From assembly GCF_030815485.1 (NCBI RefSeq), contig NZ_JAUSWV010000002.1, positions 4,836,001 to 4,900,000 on the forward strand: a DNA stretch of 64,000 nt, in the 5' to 3' direction. The stretch comes from Streptomyces rishiriensis. Its GTDB lineage: Bacteria; Actinomycetota; Actinomycetes; Streptomycetales; Streptomycetaceae. The notes below the pieces were generated by a model. It was not told where the DNA came from and ran no database searches. It saw only the letters and a list, made by a program, of their open reading frames with translations. This document shows positions 37,722-45,805 of the stretch, piece by piece. The number at the start of each line of letters is the position of its first letter. Position 1 is the first letter of the stretch. A program made the translations under genes and the position numbers.

Positions 37722-39056
37722 GTGTCTGCGAGCGAGTTCGCCGAGCTGCTGCGGGAGTTGAAGGAGCGGTCCGGGCTGAGCTACGGGATGCTCGCGAAGC
37801 GGCTCCACATGAGTACGTCGACGCTGCACCGCTACTGCAACGGGGACGCCGTCCCCACGGACTACGCGCCCGTGGAACGGCTGGCGCGGCTCTGCAAGGC
37901 GTCGCCCCGGGAGCTCGTCGAGCTGCACCGGCGGTGGGTGCTGGCGGACGCGGTGCGGGGGAGGAAGGGCGGTACGGCCGAGGCGGAGGCCGTCGCGGAC
38001 GGCACCGCGGATGTCGTCGTCGGCGAGGGCGTCGCGGGGGCGGCGGTCGTGGACGCGGGGGGCGCGGAAACGGCCGGCGCGGCCGAGGGCGCCGGAGCCG
38101 GTGGTGGTGGGGGCGGCGTCGGGGGCGAGGGCGGCCGTCGGCACCGCCGCTCCCTGGTTCTCGCCGGTGTCGGTGTCGTGGCCGCCCTCGGTTCGGTGGC
38201 CCTGGCGCTCGCCCTCACCCTGCCGTCCGGGGGGTCCGACGAGGGGGACGGCGCCGGCGCCGCGGGGACGGCGTCCGTGCAGGGGCGCGGAACGGGAGGC
38301 ACATCCTCGGCGTCGGCGTCCGCGTCGCCCTCCGTGTCCCGGTCCGCGTCGCCGTCGGCTTCGGCCTCCGGGTCCGCCTCTCCGTCGGTCTCCGCCACCG
38401 GCGGCTCCCCGGCGGCGCCGGGTGCGGAGGCCAGTGCCGCCGTCCCGCTGACGGTCACCACGCGCCCGTACGCCTGGGAGAACCCGTGCATCCAGCACTA
38501 TCTGATCGAGCGGGGGCCGGCGCAGGTCGGGCCACCGCCCGGCGAGCAGGACGCGCCCGCGTGGGTGGCCCGGTACGGGGCGGTGTCGGCGGGGGAGCAG
38601 TATCTGGAGCTCACCGTGCAGGGGACCGGCGAGGAGACCGTCGTCGTGGACAGTCTGACGGTCCGGACCGTCGGCAAGGGCGCGCCGCCGGCCTGGAACG
38701 ACTACGCCATGGGTTACCCGGGCGTCGGCTGCGGGGGCGGGGTGCCGACGCGGGCCTTCTCCGTCGCCCTCGACGCGGCACGGCCGGCGCTGGTGCCCGA
38801 GGCGGGGCACGCGAACTTCCCGTTCAAGGTGAGCGAGTCCGACCCCGAGGTCTTCTACGTCACCGCCGACGCCTCCGCGTACGACGTGCGCTGGTACCTG
38901 GAGCTGTCCTGGTCCAGCGGTTCACGGCACGGCACGCTGACGATCGACAACGAGGGCAGGCCGTTCCGCACCAGTGGTGAGAACGGGCGCCCCGACTACG
39001 CGTTCCCGCTCGGCGGTTCCGCGTGGGAGCGGGCGGGAGTCTCTGCCACGCCGTAG
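37722..39056 (+). CDS. Membrane-anchored HTH protein with Ser-rich exterior stalk
   Basis: This 444-residue protein starts at GTG 37722 behind GGAGGA. It has an Xre-type helix-turn-helix (about 5-65; LSYGMLAKRLHMSTSTLHRY), a low-complexity Gly/Ala linker (about 80-140), a basic cluster and one membrane helix (145-167), a Ser/Ala/Pro stalk (185-235), and a C-terminal exterior domain of about 200 residues containing C256 and a second Cys in PGVGCGGGVPT. Such HTH-TM-exterior proteins occur in Streptomyces and are called transcriptional regulators. A cytoplasmic DNA-binding end and an outside sensor are implied but unproven. Confidence 0.8.
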   Translation: MSASEFAELLRELKERSGLSYGMLAKRLHMSTSTLHRYCNGDAVPTDYAPVERLARLCKASPRELVELHRRWVLADAVRGRKGGTAEAEAVADGTADVVVGEGVAGAAVVDAGGAETAGAAEGAGAGGGGGGVGGEGGRRHRRSLVLAGVGVVAALGSVALALALTLPSGGSDEGDGAGAAGTASVQGRGTGGTSSASASASPSVSRSASPSASASGSASPSVSATGGSPAAPGAEASAAVPLTVTTRPYAWENPCIQHYLIERGPAQVGPPPGEQDAPAWVARYGAVSAGEQYLELTVQGTGEETVVVDSLTVRTVGKGAPPAWNDYAMGYPGVGCGGGVPTRAFSVALDAARPALVPEAGHANFPFKVSESDPEVFYVTADASAYDVRWYLELSWSSGSRHGTLTIDNEGRPFRTSGENGRPDYAFPLGGSAWERAGVSATP

Positions 39057-39268
39057 GCGCCGGAACCGGACGGGGTGGTCGTCCCCGTCACGGCGCCGGC
39101 GTCCGGCGGGCCCTCGTCGCGCAGGCCCTCGCCGTCGTGGCACGCGGTCAGGGTGAGGGCCGCGGCGGCGGTCAGCGCGACGGCGATCAGACGGACGCGG
39201 CGGGGGGTGCGGGGAGTCCAGCGTGTGACGGGAGTGGGGGGAGTGGGCGGAGTGGGCCGTGTGGGCAT
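38996..39268 (-). CDS. Short lipoprotein, apparent truncated relative of the DUF4232 lipoprotein
   Basis: This 90-residue product has a Thr/Pro-rich N-terminus, a signal sequence and lipobox (TAAAALTLTACHDG), then only about 45 further residues. The segment after the lipid Cys, CHDGEGLRDEGPP, parallels CEDGTGVQDEGAS of the lipoprotein at 36808-37533, so it looks like a shortened duplicate. The 3' end overlaps the HTH-TM gene by 61 bases. It may be a decaying copy rather than a working gene. The N-terminal PTRPTPPTPP coding region is a G-rich repeat on the plus strand. Confidence 0.55.
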   Translation of the reverse strand: MPTRPTPPTPPTPVTRWTPRTPRRVRLIAVALTAAAALTLTACHDGEGLRDEGPPDAGAVTGTTTPSGSGAYGVAETPARSHAEPPSGNA

Positions 39269-39668
39269 GGGGCAAGCCTGGGTCGTCCGGCCTCCGACCT
39301 TCCACATCCGCCCCACAAGTCGGGACGCCCCAGTGGTCCCATGCCCTTTGACCTGCGGGAACGGCCCCATGATGGGACGGGACGCGGGACGCCCGACCGC
39401 CTGGGGGAAGCCTTTCCGCGCACGGATCCGCAGAATCCGCTGGATCCGCAGAATCCGCGGAGTCCGGGAAGACCGCTGACCCGCAGCGGTCGCGGGGGTC
39501 GACCCGGCCGGAGTCCCGAGGGGTGCGGGAGCCGGTGGCGGCGCTGTCCGCCGGGAGGTGACGGTGTCGACGTGCACGGGGCGACGGGGACGAAGGTGTG
39601 AACGCGTGCCGCTGTCCACATGGCAGAAACCCATGTGTAAGCGGCATCTATCTCCCTAGGGTGCGGGC
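39269..39668. repeat. Gene-free 400-bp gap with a 17-bp tandem repeat
   Basis: GGATCCGCAGAATCCGC occurs twice in tandem (39424-39440 and 39442-39458). The gap otherwise contains only the promoter regions of the divergent lipoprotein and the aminotransferase. I see no further gene. Confidence 0.55.
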
Positions 39669-40946
39669 ATGACTGTCGCAGCCGAGTCGCCCAGTGCGTC
39701 CGCCCCCGCCTCCGTCCCCGCCGCCGTCCCGGCTTCCGCCCCTGCCGCCGTCCGGGCTTCCGTCCCGGCCGCCGTTCCTCCGTTGGCCTCCCGGGTCCGG
39801 TCGATCGGCGGCTCGCCCGTGCGGGACATCCTCGCGGTCACCGCCCGCCCAGAGGTGATAAACTTCGCGGGCGGGCTGCCCGCGCCCGAACTGTTCGACC
39901 GCGAGGGCGTGGCCGCCGCGTTCCGGTACGCGCTGGAGGAGGCCCCTGCCCAGGCCCTCCAGTACGCCACGACCGAGGGCGAGCCGATCCTGCGGGAGCG
40001 GCTGGCGGCCCGGACGACGGCCCGCGGGCTGCTCACGACCGCCGACGACCTGCTCGTCACCACGGGTTCCCAGCAGGCTCTGTCCCTGCTGGCGACCGCT
40101 CTCCTCGACCCCGGCGACACGGTGCTCGTCGAGGCGCCCTGCTATCTGGCCGCCCTTCAGGTCTTCGGCCTGGCGGGAGCGAGGATCGTGGCGGTGCCCT
40201 GCGACGCGGACGGTCCCGACCCCGAGGCACTCGCCGACCTGGTGGTCGGCGAACGCGCGAAGCTCCTCTACACCGTCCCCACCTTCCAGAACCCCACCGG
40301 CCGCACCGTCCCCGCCGAGCGCCGGGCCGCGGTCGCCGCCGTCGCCGCGCGGCACGGGCTGTGGATCGTCGAGGACGACCCGTACGGCGAGCTCCGCTAC
40401 GAAGGCGAGCGCGTCCCCTGGATCGCCGCCCACCCCGACGCCCGCGACCGTACGGTCCTTCTCGGCTCCTTCTCCAAGGTCATGGCACCCGGCATCCGGC
40501 TGGGCTGGCTGCGTGCGCCGGCCGAGCTGCGCCGGGCCTGTGTCGTCGCCAAGCAGGCCGCCGACCTGCACACCCCGACCGTCAACCAGCTCGCCGCGGC
40601 GCGGTATCTGGCCGCGTTCGACCTGGACGCGCACGTGGCCCGGGTCGCCGCCGTGTACCGGGAGCGCCGGGACGCCATGCTCGCGGGTCTCGCGGAAGCC
40701 CTCCCGGCCGGGTCGGTGTGGACCCGGCCCGAAGGCGGCATGTTCCTCTGGGCCCGCCTCCCCGAGTCGTACGACACCACGGAGCTCCTCCCGCGGGTCG
40801 TCGCCCAGGACGTGGCGTACGTCCCCGGCGCCCCCTTCTACGCCGGCGAACCCGATCGCTCGACCCTGCGTTTGTGCTTCGTGACGCAGACCCCGCAGGA
40901 GATCGGGGAGGGGCTGCGCAGGCTCGGGCGCGGGCTCACCGGGTAG
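39669..40946 (+). CDS. PLP-dependent aminotransferase (2-aminoadipate/valine-pyruvate type)
   Basis: This 425-residue fold-type I aminotransferase has typical motifs: NPTGRTV, EDDPYGELRYEG and the PLP Lys in GSFSKVMAPGIRLGW, plus a C-terminal Arg in STLRLCFV. An Ala/Pro/Ser-rich N-terminus (1-45) contains repeats and is not conserved. It lacks the GntR domain of MocR regulators, so it is the stand-alone enzyme. Substrate specificity is not visible. It is divergent from the small lipoprotein gene and convergent with a DUF4253 gene 16 bases downstream. Confidence 0.9.
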   Translation: MTVAAESPSASAPASVPAAVPASAPAAVRASVPAAVPPLASRVRSIGGSPVRDILAVTARPEVINFAGGLPAPELFDREGVAAAFRYALEEAPAQALQYATTEGEPILRERLAARTTARGLLTTADDLLVTTGSQQALSLLATALLDPGDTVLVEAPCYLAALQVFGLAGARIVAVPCDADGPDPEALADLVVGERAKLLYTVPTFQNPTGRTVPAERRAAVAAVAARHGLWIVEDDPYGELRYEGERVPWIAAHPDARDRTVLLGSFSKVMAPGIRLGWLRAPAELRRACVVAKQAADLHTPTVNQLAAARYLAAFDLDAHVARVAAVYRERRDAMLAGLAEALPAGSVWTRPEGGMFLWARLPESYDTTELLPRVVAQDVAYVPGAPFYAGEPDRSTLRLCFVTQTPQEIGEGLRRLGRGLTG

Positions 40947-40961
40947 CGCGGGCCTGTCGGG

Positions 40962-41750
40962 TCAGTCCCACCAGAAGGTCCAGGCGGGCTCGCCGACGAG
41001 CAGCTGCTGGGCATAGGCCTCCAGGGTGCCCGGGCCCCGGAGGACGTTGTCCGGGCAGAAGGCGAAGTGCTCGGCGGCGATCCGCTCCGCCTCCGCGAGG
41101 GTGCCGGGCGGGGCCGCGACGGACACGGCCAGGACGTCGGAGCCGAGGCCGACGACCCGTATGCCGAAGCGGTCCTCCCAGGAGCGCAGGACGGCGCACA
41201 GACGCGCGGTGTCGTTGTCGTGCTCGGCCGGGCCGGACCAGCCGACGGCCGCCGGGACGTCCGCGCTGCGGCGCGCCGGGACCAGGGCGACATGTGGCGA
41301 CCTGAACCAGGAAGGCCCCTGCTCCGCAAGGGTGTCGGCGATCTGCGCGGCGCGTACGTCCGGATCCGCCGTCAGGGTGCCGGGCGTGGCCAGGCCGGGC
41401 CACTCCTCGCCGTCCGCCGCGCACTCCGCCCAGTGCTCCGCGAGGACCTCCTCCGCGTCGTGATCCCCGGGGTACGACACCTCGGCGGGTGCCAACTCCC
41501 ATTCCGAAGGGCCGCCCTGGGATCCGCCGAGGTCGACCAGGACCGGGACCAGTCCGGCTCGCCCCGCCCTCCCGCCCAGGGCCGTCCAGTTGCCGGAGGA
41601 CGCGGACTGCTCCGCGTGCCACAGCAACGGCTCGTGCCACACGCCTTCGTCCGTCGCGTCGATCAGCCGGCCCGGCGGGAGCTGGAGGCCGAGGGAGCGG
41701 CCGCTGGGATCGGAGGCCAGCTTGGGGAGCGGATTGGGAAGAGTCGCCAT
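40962..41750 (-). CDS. DUF4253 domain protein
   Basis: This 262-residue cytoplasmic protein has an N-terminal part rich in Leu/Pro and a C-terminal part that matches DUF4253 (ALVPARRSADVPAAVGWSG, then RLCAVLRSWEDRFGIRVVGL, and FCPDNVLRG). ATG 41750 is chosen because family members start at MATLP; a GTG 24 bases upstream is possible. DUF4253 is of unknown function and is often found near antibiotic-resistance-like or immunity-like genes. No partner is evident here. Confidence 0.75.
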   Translation of the reverse strand: MATLPNPLPKLASDPSGRSLGLQLPPGRLIDATDEGVWHEPLLWHAEQSASSGNWTALGGRAGRAGLVPVLVDLGGSQGGPSEWELAPAEVSYPGDHDAEEVLAEHWAECAADGEEWPGLATPGTLTADPDVRAAQIADTLAEQGPSWFRSPHVALVPARRSADVPAAVGWSGPAEHDNDTARLCAVLRSWEDRFGIRVVGLGSDVLAVSVAAPPGTLAEAERIAAEHFAFCPDNVLRGPGTLEAYAQQLLVGEPAWTFWWD

Positions 41751-42000
41751 GCCGGTGACTGTAAGGGCAGGCACTGACAGCGACCCGGGTCGGTGTGCCC
41801 CGCCCCGCCCGCGACGGCCGTCAGGCGGTGTGTCTCGCGCGCCGACGGCGCCGGACGGGCGTCAGCCGGCTGCCCAGACCGACGAGCGGGAGGACGACGG
41901 CGGCCGGGACGACCACACCCGCGCCTGCGACCAGCAGGAAGGTGATAGGACGTCACTGATCGACGGGTCGTCCGCGCCGCCCGACTGCCGCTCGCACGAC

Positions 42001-42058
42001 CGCGGCCCGTCCTCCCCGTGGAACCGGTAGCCGGTTGCCGGAAGGAGGACGGGCCGCG
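42001..42058. terminator. Compound hairpin terminator after argS
   Basis: A perfect 15-bp stem (42001-42015 with 42044-42058) encloses an inner AACCGG/CCGGTT hairpin. It lies 33 bases after the argS stop. The gap 41751-42091 contains this, plus a short hydrophobic frame that I did not call a gene. Confidence 0.7.
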
Positions 42059-42091
42059 TGTGTCGATGGCCCCTGGGCGCCGCCGGGTCGG

Positions 42092-43861
42092 TCAGAGCTT
42101 GTCCGGCGTCCTGATGCCCAGCAGGGCCATGCCCAGGTGGAGGGTGCGGGCCGTGAGGTCCACCAGGAAGAGGCGGTTCTCGACGACCTCCGGCGAGTTG
42201 TCGGGGGACAGCACGTGGCACTGGTCGTAGAACGTCGTCAGGTGCGAGGCCAGCTGGTACAGGTACGCGGCCAGCTTGTGCGGCTCGTACGCCGCCGCGA
42301 CCTCGTGCACCGTCTCGCCGAACCGGTCCAGGTGCAGGCCCAACGCCCGTTCCGCCGGGGCGAGTTCCAGTTCAGGGTGGGCGGCCGGGCGGGCTTCGCC
42401 GGCCTTGCGCAGGATCGACTGGATCCGGGCGTACGCGTACTGGAGGTAGACGGACGTGTCGCCGTTCAGCGAGACCATCTGGTCCAGGTCGAACTTGTAG
42501 TCCCGCACCGCGGAGGTCGACAGGTCGGCGTACTTCACGGCGCCGACACCGACGTAGCGGCCGTTCTCCACGATCTCCGGCTCGGTCAGGCCGACCTTCA
42601 CGGCCTTCTCGCGGACCACGGCCGTGGCCCGCTCGACGGCCTCGTCGAGGAGGTCGACCAGCTTGACCGTCTCGCCCTCACGGGTCTTGAACGGCTTGCC
42701 GTCCTTGCCGAGGACCGTGCCGAACGCCAACTGGTGCGCCTTGACGTCCTCGTTCAGCCAGCCCGCCCTGCGCGCCGTCTCGAAGACCATCTTGAAGTGC
42801 AGCGACTGACGGGCGTCCACCACGTACAGCAGGGTGCTCGCCTTGAGGTTGAAGACACGGTCGCGGATCGCCGACAGGTCGGTCGCCGCGTACCCGTAGC
42901 CGCCGTCCGACTTCTGGACGATCAGCGGGACCGGGTTGCCGTCCGGGCCCTTGACGTCGTCGAAGAAGACGCAGAGGGCGCCCTCGGAGCGGACCGCGAC
43001 CCCGGACTCCTCCAGGAGCCGGCAGGTCTCCGCCAGCATGTCGTTGTAACCCGACTCGCCGACGATGTCCTCGTCGCGGATCTCCATGTCCAGCTTCTCG
43101 AAGACCGAGAAGAAGTAGATCTTCGACTCGTCGACGAACTTCTGCCAGGTCGCCAGCGTGTGCGGGTCGCCCGCCTGGAGGTCCACCACCCGGCGCCGGG
43201 CCCGGGTCTTGAACTCCTCGTCCGCGTCGAACAGCCTGCGCGCGGCCTTGTAGAGGCGGTCGAGGTTCGACATCGCCTCCTCGCCGCTCACCTGGGACTG
43301 CTTGTGGTCCAGCTCGTGCGGGTGCTCGTCCAGGTACTGGATGAGCATGCCGAACTGGGTGCCCCAGTCGCCGATGTGGTGCCGGCGGACCACGCTCTCG
43401 CCGGTGAACTCCAGGATCTGCACCGTCGCGTCGCCGATGACCGCCGAGCGCAGATGGCCGACGTGCATCTCCTTCGCCACGTTCGGCTGGGCGTAGTCGA
43501 TGACCGTCGTGCCCGGGTGGGCGGCGTGCGGCACGCCCAGGCGGTCCGTGTCCGCGTACCGCGCCGCGAGGTTCCGGGTGATCGCGCCGTCGGTGATCGT
43601 CACGTTCAGGAAGCCGGGGCCGGAGACCTCGATCTCCTCGATCAGGTCACCCATGACGACCTGTGCCACGACCTGCGTCGCCAGCTCCCGCGGGTTCGCC
43701 TTCGCCTTCTTGGCCAGCGCCAGGATGCCGTTGGCCTGGAAGTCGGCCCGGTCGCTTCGTCGCAGCAGCGGGTCCGCGCCGGCGGCCTCCGGCAGGGTGG
43801 CCGAGAGGGCGGACGTGAGGTGCTGTTCGACGGAGTGACTGAGGGACGTGACCGGGGCCAT
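42092..43861 (-). CDS. argS: Arginyl-tRNA synthetase
   Basis: ArgRS charges tRNA-Arg. The 589-residue length is normal. The class I HIGH motif appears as VAKEMHVGHLRSAVIGD, the N-terminal Add1 domain precedes it, and the C-terminal anticodon-binding domain contains SVYLQYAYARIQSILR with the final MALLGIRTPDKL. Start ATG 43861 was chosen by similarity to other actinobacterial ArgRS. Divergent from lysS with about 150 bases between them. Confidence 0.97.
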   Translation of the reverse strand: MAPVTSLSHSVEQHLTSALSATLPEAAGADPLLRRSDRADFQANGILALAKKAKANPRELATQVVAQVVMGDLIEEIEVSGPGFLNVTITDGAITRNLAARYADTDRLGVPHAAHPGTTVIDYAQPNVAKEMHVGHLRSAVIGDATVQILEFTGESVVRRHHIGDWGTQFGMLIQYLDEHPHELDHKQSQVSGEEAMSNLDRLYKAARRLFDADEEFKTRARRRVVDLQAGDPHTLATWQKFVDESKIYFFSVFEKLDMEIRDEDIVGESGYNDMLAETCRLLEESGVAVRSEGALCVFFDDVKGPDGNPVPLIVQKSDGGYGYAATDLSAIRDRVFNLKASTLLYVVDARQSLHFKMVFETARRAGWLNEDVKAHQLAFGTVLGKDGKPFKTREGETVKLVDLLDEAVERATAVVREKAVKVGLTEPEIVENGRYVGVGAVKYADLSTSAVRDYKFDLDQMVSLNGDTSVYLQYAYARIQSILRKAGEARPAAHPELELAPAERALGLHLDRFGETVHEVAAAYEPHKLAAYLYQLASHLTTFYDQCHVLSPDNSPEVVENRLFLVDLTARTLHLGMALLGIRTPDKL

Positions 43862-44010
43862 AGGAGTGGGTGCCGTTCTCCTCGTGGGGATGGATGGGCA
43901 CGGTCAGTATCCCATGGGGGGTAAAGCGGTTTTCCCGGGCGCGGGGCCGTCTGGGACAATGGAACGCACTTCAAACCCGGAAGCCTTCAGAACAAGAGGA
44001 CGTGCCGATC

Positions 44011-45744
44011 GTGGCTCTGAGCACCGAGACCACCGACTGGGTCTCCCGTTTCGCGGATGAGGTCATCGAGGAGTCGGAGCGTCGGGCCCCCGGCAAACCT
44101 GTGGTCGTCGCGTCCGGACTCTCCCCGTCCGGACCCATCCACCTGGGCAACCTCCGCGAGGTCATGACCCCGCACCTGGTCGCCGACGAGCTCCGCCGCC
44201 GCGGACACCAGGTCCGTCACCTGATCTCCTGGGACGACTACGACCGCTACCGCAAGGTGCCGCAGGGCATCGAGGGGATCGACGACTCCTGGGCCGAGCA
44301 CATCGGCAAGCCGCTGACCTCCGTCCCGGCGCCGCGTGGCTCCGCGTACCCGAACTGGGCCGAGCACTTCAAGGCCGCGATGGTCGAGTCGCTGGCCGAG
44401 CTGGGCGTGGAGTTCGACGGGATCAGCCAGACCGCGCAGTACACCTCCGGTGTCTACCGCGAGCAGATCCTGCACGCGATCAGGCACCGCGGTGACATCG
44501 ACGCGATCCTCGACCAGTACCGCACCAAGAAGGCCCCCGCGAAGAAGCAGCAGCAGAAGCCGCTCGACGAGGCCGAGCTCGAGGCGGCGGAGGGGTCGGG
44601 CGCGGCGAACGAGGACGACGGCTCCTCCGGTTCGGCCGGCTACTTCCCGTACAAGCCCTACTGCGGCAACTGCGAGAAGGACCTCACCACGGTCACCTCG
44701 TACGTCGACGACACCACCGAGCTGTCCTACACCTGCACCGCCTGCGGGTTCGCCGAGACCGTCCGGCTGAACGAGTTCAACCGCGGCAAGCTGGTCTGGA
44801 AGGTCGACTGGCCGATGCGCTGGGCGTACGAGGGCGTGGTGTTCGAGCCGAGCGGCGTCGACCACTCGTCCCCCGGGTCCAGCTTCCAGGTCGGCGGCCA
44901 GATCGTCGGCATCTTCGGCGGCAAGCAGCCCATCGGGCCGATGTACGCCTTCGTCGGCATCAGCGGCATGGCGAAGATGTCGTCCTCGAAGGGCGGCGTG
45001 CCCACGGCCGCCGACGCGCTGAAGATCATGGAGCCGCAGCTCCTGCGCTGGCTCTACGCCCGCCGCCGCCCCAACCAGTCCTTCAAGATCGCCTTCGACC
45101 AGGAGATCCAGCGGCTCTACGACGAGTGGGACAAGCTGGACGCCAAGGTCACCGACGGCTCGGCGCTCCCGGCCGACATCGCCGCGCACTCCCGTGCGGT
45201 GGGCACGGCCGCCGGTGAGCTGCCGCGCACCGTCCGGCCGCTGCCGTACCGCACACTGGCCTCCGTCGCCGACATCACCGCCGGACACGAGGACCAGGCC
45301 CTGCGGATCCTCTCCGACCTCGACCCGGAGAACCCGCTCGGCTCCCTCGACGAGGCCCGGCCCCGGTACGACAAGGCGGAGGCGTGGATCAACACCCATG
45401 TCCCCGCCGACCAGCGCACCGTCGTCCGCGCCGAGGCCGACGCCGAGCTGCTGAAGTCCCTCGACGAGGACTCCCGGCAGTCCCTGCGGCTCCTGCTCGA
45501 CGGGCTCGCCGACCACTGGTCGCTGGACGGCCTGTCGCACCTCGTCTACGGCGTCCCGAAGGTCCAGGCCGGCTTCTCCGCCGACGCCACCCCCAAGGAA
45601 CTCCCGCCGGAGATCAAGACCGCCCAGCGGACGTTCTTCGCCCTGCTCTACCACTTGCTGGTGGGGCGTGACACGGGCCCGCGGCTGCCCACCCTGCTGC
45701 TGGCCGTCGGCCAGGAGCGGGTGCGCGCCCTGCTCGGGGAGTAG
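44011..45744 (+). CDS. lysS: Class I lysyl-tRNA synthetase
   Basis: This is the archaeal-type class I LysRS, 577 residues. HIGH appears as SGPIHLGNLREVM and KMSKS as MAKMSSSKG. A zinc-ribbon-like pair CGNC and CTAC occurs in the insert, preceded by an acidic Lys/Gln-rich linker (about 165-210). GTG 44011 is spaced 10 bases from GAGGA (43996-44000); GTG 44002 is closer to typical database starts but has only 1 base of spacing. Many Streptomyces also carry a class II LysRS elsewhere. A strong terminator follows. Confidence 0.95.
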   Translation: MALSTETTDWVSRFADEVIEESERRAPGKPVVVASGLSPSGPIHLGNLREVMTPHLVADELRRRGHQVRHLISWDDYDRYRKVPQGIEGIDDSWAEHIGKPLTSVPAPRGSAYPNWAEHFKAAMVESLAELGVEFDGISQTAQYTSGVYREQILHAIRHRGDIDAILDQYRTKKAPAKKQQQKPLDEAELEAAEGSGAANEDDGSSGSAGYFPYKPYCGNCEKDLTTVTSYVDDTTELSYTCTACGFAETVRLNEFNRGKLVWKVDWPMRWAYEGVVFEPSGVDHSSPGSSFQVGGQIVGIFGGKQPIGPMYAFVGISGMAKMSSSKGGVPTAADALKIMEPQLLRWLYARRRPNQSFKIAFDQEIQRLYDEWDKLDAKVTDGSALPADIAAHSRAVGTAAGELPRTVRPLPYRTLASVADITAGHEDQALRILSDLDPENPLGSLDEARPRYDKAEAWINTHVPADQRTVVRAEADAELLKSLDEDSRQSLRLLLDGLADHWSLDGLSHLVYGVPKVQAGFSADATPKELPPEIKTAQRTFFALLYHLLVGRDTGPRLPTLLLAVGQERVRALLGE

Positions 45745-45753
45745 GACCCACCG

Positions 45754-45791
45754 GAAGGGGCCCTCGTACCTGTCGGTACGAGGGCCCCTTC
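45754..45791 (+). terminator. Terminator after lysS
   Basis: A perfect 17-bp stem (45754-45770 with 45775-45791) and TGTC loop. It also stands at the end of the convergent DUF2637 gene. Confidence 0.88.
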
Positions 45792-45805
45792 GCGTCCGGT
45801 TCCGC

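Noticed and set aside
41821..41955. Short hydrophobic frame on the minus strand between argS and the DUF4253 gene (ITFLLVAGAGVVVPAAVV, ending in RRRRARHTA)
   Set aside because: It looks like a membrane helix with a basic tail, but no ATG or GTG start with a Shine-Dalgarno is found at a sensible place. It may be a remnant, so I did not list it as a gene.
43862..44010. T-box or other riboswitch leader before argS or lysS
   Set aside because: The region between the divergent genes is only about 150 bases and shows neither a T-box consensus nor a strong terminator hairpin.
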